Positions 21,505 through 30,287 of a DNA stretch of 56,142 bases are shown one piece after another (the stretch's first letter is position 1; each line of letters opens with the position of its first letter). A model generated the notes under the pieces. The model saw nothing but the letters and a program-made list of their open reading frames with translations, did not search any database and was not told the origin of the DNA. The DNA comes from Gnetum montanum (taxonomy: Eukaryota > Streptophyta > Gnetopsida > Gnetales > Gnetaceae). The stretch covers positions 2,300 to 58,441 of the forward strand of contig MNCI01006123.1 of NCBI GenBank assembly GCA_015680685.1, in the 5' to 3' direction. Position numbers and translations under genes: made by a program.

Positions 21505-23333
21505 TTATTTCAGCAGTGGAATCCCCCATGACTGTGGGTATTGCCACTGCTGATGCTGTNTGGAAGATCTCACATCCACTGTCATCGTCTGTGTCTGAAT
21601 CCACAACTTTATCGAAGATAGTAATTTTCCCCTTACCCTTGTTATGTGCAAGGCCTGAATCTCTCCACTTTTTCTTACCTTTGTCACTACTTCATTCCTC
21701 CTTAAACTCCTCTACAATTTTCAAGACAGTTTCAAGTTTGGAGTCTAAGGAATCCCACAATTGATCCATCTTAGTTGATACTTCTGTTGTTAGTTTTTGA
21801 ATCAGCAAGGTTTTTTTGTTCACCAACTCTTTAAGTGGTTGTATTCTTCTGCACTCTCTCTTTTTTGTAGTTAACCTTCTTCTTTTGCTACTTGTTCCAA
21901 CAAGCGATGAACTTCATGGGCTCTAAGTTTTTATAGTCTCCCTTGGGCATAAGTCCCAAGGGTTCTTCTAGTTTCATGCCTTAGCCCATCCACGATGTGG
22001 TAGAGTTGATCCCGCTATGCGTAACCATGACTTGGGCAATAATGTAACAATGCGTAGTAGCAACCCATGGCAGCATCCAAGGGTTGATGAGTACCTTGCT
22101 TCCATCCTTGGATCTGCTTATGCAAGTTAGACACTCTGGAGTACGTTTGATATTTATCATTGAAGAGTTCTAACATCGTACTCCACCTCCTAATGGTTTC
22201 CAGTTCTAAGGATCGGTACCAACTCTCTCTTCCTTAATAAGTGTCCTGGGAAACAACTTAAGCTTTTGCCACTTATTTTTTATGTTATGCAAGGCATAGA
22301 CATCGTGGAATGCCTGTAAATGATTCTGCAGATCAGCGTTGTATCCCCCCTCGAAGTGTGGGATATTATTCATGTCAAAGCATTTGATCCGACTGTCCTT
22401 TTCATGCCTTGTTGGAATTCTTACTGCCTCCGTTATGTTGAGCATACTTTGGGTGGCAAGTAGGGGCTCATCATGATCATCTCTTTCATGATGCCTGTGA
22501 TGTCTCCATTGTTCCCTACTTTCCCTTCGTTCATGCCTTTGTCCTCTCTCTTGACTTTCCCGTCAAGGTCTCTCGTTTTGCCTACCTCTATCCTCACCAT
22601 TATGCTCTCTATGACTACACCTAGATGTGGAAGGAGAGGGTGAATGATGTGAAGAAGGGAAAGAAGAAGGAGAACCATCACCATGACGATGTTTCCTACC
22701 TTCTCTTCTGTGGCTTCGGCCCCAATTGTGTTGACGATCTAAGTGCCCGTCCTTGTCACGTGTTGTTGTTCCCTTAGTGAATAGTTGGTTTTCACGAGGA
22801 TTAGAACTAGGGTTATGTATCATGGAGCATAGGTTTTGATACCCCACATCCTCATCATCGTTAGGAGGGGGAACATCTTTCGATAGAGAACCCATTATGA
22901 GTGGTTCACCATCTTCCATTTCACTTAGGACATGCAGGACCTCCTTGCCCTTCGACATTGTATGTTGGCTCTCCTGCCTTGAGTCCCTCATACGTTGTGC
23001 TTCTGTGGGATGATAATCCCTTGTATCAAATTTGCTTATAACTTATTCAACATAGAGTTAAGTCATGCTGATCTGTGCCAAAGCACGGAGGAGCATGTTG
23101 GGGACTGATCGATCTAGAGGTAACACGATGTTACCTTGCAAATCTCTCCATTGTAGCTGTTTTTCTTGATGGAGGATAAAGGTAAAGTCTGGTATGTACT
23201 CATTGGGATGAGTATATCCCACTCGGTATTGTTGAGGAGTTGGCGAATTTAGGTTATGTGTTTTTGATTGCCGATTATTCTTTGTATTATCCCTAGGTGG
23301 TGAGTTGCTCTTATGAGAAGAAGAAGAAGACAT
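21505..23333 (-). pseudogene. Element C gag
   Basis: Starts MSSSSSHKSNSPPRDN at 23333, with PQQYRVGYTHPNEYIPDFTF next. A charged Arg/His/Asp/Ser linker lies at about 22800-22560 (RDKDGHLDRQHN, HRREGRKHRHGDG). The capsid-like core at 22445-22206 has RHEKDSRIKCFDMNNIPHFE, LQAFHDVYALHNIKNKWQ and LKLFPRTLIKE. After further frames it reaches the single N at 21560, where the zinc-knuckle segment seen in B and E appears to be missing. Several stops break it, yet long runs stay readable, in line with a younger element. Confidence 0.8.
21560..21560. other. Single N at a probable missing segment in element C gag
   Basis: The sense frame runs DVRSS up to the N and then continues with sequence that in E and B lies well past the HPKG-type zinc knuckle. 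The knuckle is not seen between, suggesting a lost stretch. Confidence 0.45.
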
Positions 23334-23455
23334 AGTGTCTTATCAATGTGCTATTTACCATTATATAAATTTTTCTTTAATTAACCTGAAGGTTCGTTTA
23401 GGCTCCCAACGATGTGAGTGATATCCTATGTTCTATTCAGCACACAAACACTTAA

Positions 23456-23473
23456 TCCCTGGCAACGACGCCA
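23456..23473 (-). other. Primer-binding site of element C (tRNA-Asp type)
   Basis: The minus strand reads TGGCGTCGTTGCCAGGGA, one base from the LTR, 16 of 18 identical to the tRNA-Asp complement. It is the best-preserved such site here. Confidence 0.8.
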
Positions 23474-23474
23474 A

Positions 23475-24360
23475 TGATGAGTGGCGAGATACCCCTACAC
23501 TCAACCATACGAATACGAGTGTAGCATGTGCGATCCGGTTAAACTCCACAGACTAAGTGCCTACATGCCCATGGAACACTTAGGGTTAATCATTCGTTGT
23601 CTTCCCAAAGTTACTTGTAGTTGTCACAGTGTATGGTTAAGTAGGTTTGAGGTATATGATTTTTATAGCTTTTTATGTTTTTGTCTCCTATGCTAACAAG
23701 ATGAAGGGTTGAGAAACTAATTACTAAATCTAACTAATGAACTAAGTCTAAATTACCTAGCATCAACATCCATTCCCACTTATCGTACACACCTTGAACC
23801 GATGCAACCGTGGCTACCAAACGCTAGTTGTTGCTGGGATCACCACGCATAACGCACGTGCTCGAAGTGGTCGTACTGAGGCACTTAACTAGAAGAGAAG
23901 GGTTGAGAGAGAAAGCAGTAAATAACGGATAATAAATAACAAATAATAAATAACAGCAAATAAAATCCTAATTAGGCTATTCCATGCATTACAAAGTTTA
24001 TCCAAGAAGCTCGTCTTTATTGCCATACACAACCTTGTGTTCATGTACAATGTTTGCTCGAATAAAGATCTGTTCACTTTAGGACTCCTATTGCGGGCAC
24101 ATGGAAAATATTCTATCTCTGGAGTGATCAATCTGCTAGAGTTTCCCTACTGTCTAGCCTAGGATGAGGAAACAAGGGAGAGCTGCCTCTTATTTATAGA
24201 TATGATGACGCACCATGATATCACATATGCTATATCATGAAGGAGGATACGATATCACGTACGCAATATCGCGAGGGATGCGATATCATGATGGCTGCAA
24301 TATCACCTACACGATATCACGTACGCGATATCGCAGCGCATGCGATATCGCGTCCCATCA
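23475..24360 (-). repeat. 5' LTR of element C
   Basis: 886 bases. On the minus strand it starts TGATGGGACGCGATATCGCA and ends CTCGCCACTCATCA. The GATATC array at 24208-24357 has about nine ATATC cores. TATA box in TTATTTATA at about 24190-24198 (+). GGACTCCTATTGCGGGCACA and GGAAAATATTC downstream are shared with D. Confidence 0.9.
24208..24357 (-). promoter_or_regulatory. GATATC palindrome array in the 5' LTR of element C
   Basis: About nine ATATC cores, many in perfect palindromes such as GCGATATCGC and ACGATATCGT-like words, upstream of the TATA box. About three more units than in the partner LTR. Confidence 0.6.
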
Positions 24361-25110
24361 ACATCTTTTACTGCTACTCAGTTTGCATAAAAAAATGTTG
24401 TAAATAGGTTTGGTATGCCACGTGCATTAATATCTGATAATAGAACTCACTTTACAAGCACTACTTTTCAAAAGCTTATGCAACGCTTGGGGTTTAAACA
24501 TATACTCACAACACCCTACCATCCCCAAGCCAATGATCAAGCCTACGTTACCAATAGGGAAATCACTAGGATTCTAACAAGAACTGTTAGGAACTACATG
24601 AAAGACTAATGCATGAAACTCAATGATGCCCTTTGGACCTATCGCTCAACATGGAAACTTCCTATAGGCTATTCTCCCTATGACTTGTGTACAGAAAATT
24701 ACCAACACTTCCTATTCAATCTAAGCTTAGTACACTTTCAACAGCATATGACCTTGACCTTGACTTGAGTCTAGCATAAAAAGAAAGATTAATGAATCTC
24801 AACTTGCTAGACAAAAATTGATTGGTGGCCCTGTCATCCAATGAGTTGCACAAGGCATACACCAAAAGGCGCCATGACCTTAAAATCAGGAAAGTCAAAT
24901 TTCAATTGGGAGATAAGGTTCTTTACTAGAACCCCACACACATACCTCAACAAACTAAATTTCAAACATTGTGGAAAGGACCTTATATAATTTATGAAAC
25001 TTTTATTTTTGGGGCCATGATCATCTACAAACTTGAGACCCTAGTTAGAAAATAGTTGTTTAACATACAACAAGTCAAACTTTTCCATGAGCATAAGCTA
25101 GCAAATACAA
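24361..25110 (+). pseudogene. Element B integrase, C-terminal part
   Basis: Continuation of the split integrase: FGMPRALISDNRTHFTSTTF (second core Asp, 24408-24470), then LGFKHILTTPYHPQANDQA, where the last core Glu normally follows (here VTNREITRIL). Next come ALWTYRSTWKLPIGYSPYDL (about 24630-24690) and the C-terminal segment IRKVKFQLGDKV, with TKFQTLWKGPYIIYETF (about 24950-25000). It shares ALW.YRST, KLPIGYSPY and GPYIIYETF with element D. Stops are present. Confidence 0.85.
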
Positions 25111-25166
25111 CAAATGCCTCATCAGATAGATAACCATGCTCAATATTTTGGATCTCCTCTTTTCTA

Positions 25167-25184
25167 CTCAGTTGTGGGGGATGG
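25167..25184 (+). promoter_or_regulatory. Internal polypurine box of element B
   Basis: CTCAGTTGTGGGGGATGG, right after the integrase end, nearly repeats the terminal tract TTTAGTTGTGGGGTATGATG at 26766-26783. A T-rich tract follows (25200-25420). Confidence 0.5.
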
Positions 25185-25840
25185 CCATCCATGTTAACCA
25201 TATAAGTGGCACCTTAGTTTTTCATATTTTTGTTTTTCACCATTTTTGTTTTCCACATTTTTTTATTTTACCTCTTTTTGTTTTCATGTTTTTATTTTTT
25301 TTTGATTTTTGTGTTATAACATTGTTAGTACATTTGCTATTTCTTGAATATTTTACACTTTATTTTATATTTTCTTTTATTTTGATGTGATTTTATAACT
25401 TTTTGTTAATAAGTGCTAGGCATAGTGGTAATTTGTTGCTTGATGGTAGTATATACTATTTTGTTATTTGATTGTTGGTGTCTAGACTCTAACTTTGAAT
25501 TTTGTTACTGATAATTAGAACATGGTTTCTTTTTCATGCAATAGGTAGTGAGTCCACAACATCCACCCATTCACAAACTCTATGGTTTTCCTTTTTCTAG
25601 AAATCTACAGTTTCTTTTTCATTAATAAAAATTTAATGAACTTATGACTTTGGTAGTTTCCAGATTTGGAAAGGATTCAAAAGTTTAAATAGGATGTGAC
25701 TTCAAGGGGATTTGGTATTCTTTGTGCTCTTTTTCTTACTTGGGTGCATGTGTATTTTCATGGATTTCTTATTGTTCCATGTCAACCAATAACAGGAAGT
25801 TGAATAAGGCTTTGCATGGTTTAGTTCCCATTAAAAAAAA

Positions 25841-25888
25841 ACACACATAGACACAGACACAGACATAGACATAGACACAGACACATAG
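25841..25888. repeat. AGACAC/ATAGAC hexamer microsatellite
   Basis: Imperfect tandem of ACAGAC and ATAGAC units following ACACACATAG. Confidence 0.85.
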
Positions 25889-26024
25889 AGAATTTAAAGC
25901 ATACCCCTTAGAAAAAATAAATGGGCTACAAGCACTAGTTATGGGACTAGAAAGACATGTTACCCATGCCTGAAGGTCCCCTCTAACTAAGGCCCTTTCT
26001 CACTTCCTACTTCTCTTTTCTTCT

Positions 26025-26314
26025 NNNNNNNNNNNNNNNNNNNNNNNNNNNNNNNNNNNNNNNNNNNNNNNNNNNNNNNNNNNNNNNNNNNNNNNNNNNN
26101 NNNNNNNNNNNNNNNNNNNNNNNNNNNNNNNNNNNNNNNNNNNNNNNNNNNNNNNNNNNNNNNNNNNNNNNNNNNNNNNNNNNNNNNNNNNNNNNNNNNN
26201 NNNNNNNNNNNNNNNNNNNNNNNNNNNNNNNNNNNNNNNNNNNNNNNNNNNNNNNNNNNNNNNNNNNNNNNNNNNNNNNNNNNNNNNNNNNNNNNNNNNN
26301 NNNNNNNNNNNNNN
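26025..26314. other. Assembly gap, 290 Ns
   Basis: Undetermined bases inside the 3' region of element B. Any open frame spanning it is meaningless. Confidence 0.99.
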
Positions 26315-26546
26315 AAATTCATCCATCACAATCACAACCTAGCCAAGTGTAACCACTAATGAGATAAGGTACTTCAAGGTTATATGTTACATGTTGCATA
26401 CTAATCCACAATTTTGTTGTGATTATAGTGGAAAGCATGGATGGAATGCATGGACAAGAAGCAGGATTATCTTCACAAAGGAAGTAGTAGCAGTAGCACC
26501 ATGTGATGAGGACTCTTCATGATCATTGAATCTTCTTCGTCGCTCT

Positions 26547-26765
26547 TCAGCTGCTAGAGAAGTAAATGTCAATTTTGTCCAAGGTGTTTTCTTCTTTTGT
26601 CATGAACACCCAATTTTGTAAAAGATTATAATCCATACGCTTGAGCCCTTGGAATTTTTCTATTCCATTTGAGTTAGTTTGTATGTCAATCAATAATCCC
26701 ATACCTTCAAAATATTTTGTAAGGAACTTGTCCCTCGTCTTCTTCACTTGAGGAAAGGTTTTCAT
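26547..26765 (-). CDS. Antisense open frame next to the 3' purine tract of element B
   Basis: 72 residues, opposite to the element's direction, starting MKTFPQVKKTRDKFL with FEGMGLLIDIQ and QNWVFMTKEENTLDK further on. The same block, with stops, lies at the equivalent place in D (30288-30455 on +, with EGMGLLTKK) and C (18257-18420 on +, with WEGMELLTQ). Some plant Tat-lineage elements are known to carry antisense extra frames between pol and the 3' LTR. Whether this is one, or a conserved RNA/DNA signal, is open. Confidence 0.4.
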   Translation of the reverse strand: MKTFPQVKKTRDKFLTKYFEGMGLLIDIQTNSNGIEKFQGLKRMDYNLLQNWVFMTKEENTLDKIDIYFSSS

Positions 26766-26779
26766 TTAGTTGTGGGGTA
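26766..26779 (+). promoter_or_regulatory. Terminal polypurine tract of element B
   Basis: TTAGTTGTGGGGTA immediately before the LTR start TGATGAATC. Confidence 0.65.
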
Positions 26780-27628
26780 TGATGAATCATATTTTGACTA
26801 GCTCTAATATTGGATATCCGATATAGAAGCCTCGATATCAGATACTTGATGTTAGAGCCTAAGATGCAATGTCAAATATTCAATATCATGGGGTATATGT
26901 CGGCCTATAAATATAGTGCTTGGGCTTATGATTTTCATATAGTTTTTCATAGATAGCAAAGCTCTTGTAGTTTCTTTTCTCTAGAGTTAAAATATTTTTT
27001 GAGTGCCCGTAGTAGGAGTCTGAGTGTGTATAGATCTTTGTTTGAGCACTGATGTACCTGAGCACAATAGTGTGAGAAGAATAAAAATGAACCTTTTTGA
27101 TAATCCTTGCAGTAATGAGAATAGATTAATGTTTTCTTTAATGCATTTGATATTCATGCACTTTACTTTAATGCATTTTCATTAAGTAATTAACTTCTAG
27201 TTGTTAATAAACATAAGCACGACCACTTCGAGCATATGTGTAGCACTTGGTAACCTAGAAATGCTTAACATTTGGTAACCCAGTAGCACTACATGCATTT
27301 AGAATGTATCTGGGGAGTGGGAATGAGTACTTGTGTTAGGATAGCTAGGTAGTAGATTAGTTAGATATTAAATTCCTCTACCTTTCATTCTTGTTCTAGG
27401 TGATTAAACTGATAAAATACAAAATGATAAAAATCATATAACTCAGTTACACATAATCATATACTTGTACCTCATGAGTGAAACTAAGAAGAAAACGATC
27501 ATTATGATTAGATTTCATATCTTAGAACCAATGTACTTAAGAACTTAAGGTCTATGAAATTCAACTGGATCGCATGTGAATGCTTGTGATTCATATGGTT
27601 GGGTGTAGGGGTACCTCACCACTCATCA
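26780..27628 (+). repeat. 3' LTR of element B
   Basis: 849 bases, TGATGAATCATATTTTGACT to CACCACTCATCA, colinear with 11021-11870 with many transitions. Carries CTATAAATATAGTGCTTGG and the AATATTTTTTGAGTGCCCG box. Confidence 0.9.
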
Positions 27629-27633
27629 ATAAG
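27629..27633 (+). other. Target-site duplication, right copy, element B
   Basis: ATAAG, identical to 11016-11020. Confidence 0.85.
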
Positions 27634-29359
27634 CATGTAATTGACTTTAGATGTTGATGTTTAGTCTAAAGAATACTCTAAAGTTTCAGATTTTATTAAG
27701 CTATTTAATATTTTATTGATTTTTCATAAAGTTAAGCTGGAAATTTTTACTCTTCTTGGCCTTATTAAGCATACGAAATCTATTTCAATAAATATTTTGT
27801 TCTCATAGCCTTTTTTTTTGTTAAAATTAATTTTCTTAACCATAAAAAGGAATTGGTATTACAAGTAGGAAAGAAGACTTATATTTGGCCAATTACATAA
27901 TATAATCTTCTTAATTCTTGCAACTTTTATTAAAAGATTATAAGAAAATTAATGTGTAGTTTGGAAAATTTAGCCTTTTCTATTATTTTTGGTGCTATGA
28001 GTGTTAAGCTTATGATGTATTGTGAATATCTTTTTTTATTCTTATTGATGATTAACATAACATTTGATCTTATGTTCAATTCTCTTTGGTAGAAACACAC
28101 TCATTCTTTAGTTGAGAATGTAATAAATAAGTGCTTTACAATTCCTTTGGTTGAGAATGTAATAATTGAGTATCTTACCATAATTATTAGGTGCAACATA
28201 CCAGTGGCATTGTACTCAAGATGGGAAAATAGATGGATGAAAACTTAGTGAATGCAGTCATGGTAGAGTTAGAATAAAATTACTATGACTACCTTTGCTT
28301 TTAACTCATGCAATACACTCATAGTAGTAGATCTTATGTTTAATTTTTAATTTTCTATAATGGAAACAAACTCATCTTTCAATTAAGAATGTTTCACTTT
28401 ATGTTTTATCAAAGTGTAATGTGAGCTCTAAGTCATGGTTTTAGTTATAGTGGGTAACGCTAAGCTATATATTTTGAGAAATACCTATATTACAATTATT
28501 TTGAGGTTCCAACATACTTAGAAAAAATTAACTAAGTGGTATTAGTATTTAGCATTTTTCCTAAAAATTAACTTATAAAATATTCCTATAGCCTTCAACC
28601 TTAAATATTTAAAGAGGTTAAGTGAACAAAAAACCACATAAAAAAAAATCACAAGAGCCTTAAGAGAGCCTAAAGTTTACAAAGTGATCCCTTGGGTTAC
28701 TTACAATTGGTAAGAAAAAATAAAAACAAAAGAAAATGGTACCCTTTAGGAGAATTGCAAAATAACAACCTCAAAAAAAAAAAATCTCACTTAACACTTA
28801 TCAAAATAAAGTTATATTATTTTAAAAATCTACTACATGACATTGGAGTTGCACTAAGTTGGAAAAGGAGCACTCATACTATAGTCATATGCATTGTACC
28901 TAGTATTTTGGTACCAAACATTCAATCTTCATTTTTAAAGAAAGATAATATTCTTGAATAGGAGGATCTTCCAAGCCTTATGAAAGCACTAAACAATGTA
29001 ATTATCTTTGATAATGCAATAATAAAAAATCTAGATTAACTTTGACGTAAAATTTAAAGGGAGTGACACCACTTCTATATTTGTCTAGAAAATGGACCTT
29101 CCCAAAACACATGAAATATACTTGGAACAACACCTTCAAATTGGTGTAAGGTGCTAGTACTAGATTTTGAATTCAATACTCTTTAGTACAAGGTATTATA
29201 CAAGTAATTAGGATATAATATTTTATATGAATGATAATTCGATCATGCTTAAAATGGCTACACATACTTAAACATAGGATTTATGGCTACTAATGTATTT
29301 TATGCAAATTAATTTTTCTAACACATCCTTTGCATCTATTCATATGTAATAAAATATTA

Positions 29360-29385
<26 letters not shown>
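27634..29385. other. Old AT-rich sequence between elements B and D
   Basis: No recognisable gene. A direct repeat links about 28050-28110 with 28335-28395 (GATCTTATGTTCAATTCTCT and TCAATTAAGAATG-like words). A reverse copy of the 4890-4935 repeat lies near 28465-28515. An (AT)n tract (29365-29390) was the target of element D. Confidence 0.45.
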
Positions 29386-29390
<5 letters not shown>

Positions 29391-30274
29391 TGATGAGTAG
29401 TGACTATACCCTACCCCTAACCATACGAATCACTAGTGTTCACACACAATGCAGTTGAATTCCAAGGACTTTAGGTTTTGTTAGTGCACTGGTCTAGGAG
29501 GTGAAATTAATGTTGCAATCATTGTCTTCCCAGCTACACTTGTGAAGTACAAGGGTATGGTTAAGTATAACTAAGGTATATGATTTTTATCATTTTTATC
29601 TTTTATGAATTAAGTCACTAAAGAATAAAGAATAAAGTAGTTCTAATGTTTAACTAACTAATTGATCTAAGAATTACTAATGTCTAATTATTTCTAACAT
29701 AAGCATCCATTTCCACTTGTCGTACACATCCTGAACACGTTTAATGTTACTGGGCTATCAAATGTTAAGTGTTACTGGGGTTACCAAGCAACAAGCATGT
29801 GCTCGAAGTGGTAATACTTATGTGCTTTAATCAATCACTATTTAATCTATCTTAATTAATCACTTAATTACTTAAAAAATTAAAGGAAATTGATTGAAAT
29901 ATTAAATGCTTAAGTAAAGCAATTAATCTATTTCAAAGTGCTACAAGGTTTATTAGAAAGCTCATCTTTATTGCTGCACACATTGAAGTTCTCAAGTACA
30001 ATAGTGCTTGAATAAAGATCCATATACTCTTTGACTCCTACTGCGGGCACTTAGAAAATATTCTAACTTTCAAGTGGAAAAAAATGCAAGAACTTCATTA
30101 CAACTATGAGACTTGATGCAATAAATGCAGTAGAAGGCACACATTTATAAGCAAAAATAGGATGCCCCGTTGATGGGTACACATCAGCAGGTCAAGCCCT
30201 GCATTGACAAGATCACATCAACGAGATCCTGTTGACATCATCCCATCAAGGTGGTCAAACCATGTGACTCATCA
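29391..30274 (-). repeat. 3' LTR of element D
   Basis: 884 bases. On the minus strand it starts TGATGAGTCACATGGTTTGA and ends AGTCACTACTCATCA. Its U3 has repeated GTTGAT/ATCAAC-type words (30170-30260) instead of GATATC cores. TATA-like TTTATAAGC at about 30146. Confidence 0.9.
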
Positions 30275-30287
30275 TACCCCCACGACT
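30275..30287 (-). promoter_or_regulatory. Terminal polypurine tract of element D
   Basis: The minus strand reads AGTCGTGGGGGTA directly before the LTR. Confidence 0.7.

Larger units (their letters stand above)
17412..24360 (-). mobile_element. Element C: non-autonomous gag-protease LTR retrotransposon nested in element B integrase
   Basis: 6949 bases with two full LTRs, a tRNA-Asp primer site (23456-23473), gag (23333 downward), protease (about 20960-20500) and a terminal purine tract (18244-18256), but no RT, RNase H or integrase. Alignment by eye with B shows homology up to about 15302 of B, then a jump to 25139 of B (just past integrase). The deletion therefore removes the pol enzymes almost exactly. 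The flanking duplication shows that C inserted as a unit in this form or was deleted after insertion. LTR divergence, roughly 6% by eye, makes it younger than B. Confidence 0.88.
25190..26765 (+). other. 3' non-coding region of element B
   Basis: T-rich tract, then blocks matching C and D in reverse, for example GCTACAAGCACTAGTTATGG at about 25925 against D's CCAGTGCTTGTAGC. Interrupted by the N gap. The last 220 bases hold the conserved antisense block. Confidence 0.6.
11021..27628 (+). mobile_element. Element B: complete but decayed Ty3/gypsy (Athila/Tat-type) retrotransposon with nested insertion
   Basis: Bounded by two LTRs (11021-11870 and 26780-27628) and a perfect ATAAG duplication. 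Order: LTR, tRNA-Asp-type primer site, gag, protease, RT, RNase H, integrase, internal purine box, 3' non-coding region, terminal purine tract, LTR. The integrase is split by element C (17412-24360). Without C the element is about 9.66 kb, counting the N gap as given. RT and integrase motifs and the tRNA-Asp primer site point to the non-chromovirus Athila/Tat group. Many stops and clear LTR divergence (roughly 15% by eye, mostly transitions) show it is old and immobile. Confidence 0.9.

Noticed and set aside
25136-25390. Hydrophobic 84-residue + frame after element B integrase as an envelope-like gene
   Set aside because: It is the same T-rich low-complexity tract. No signal peptide-like start or conserved residues compared with C and D.
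25987-26335. Two minus-strand open frames of 111 residues
   Set aside because: They consist almost entirely of the N gap.
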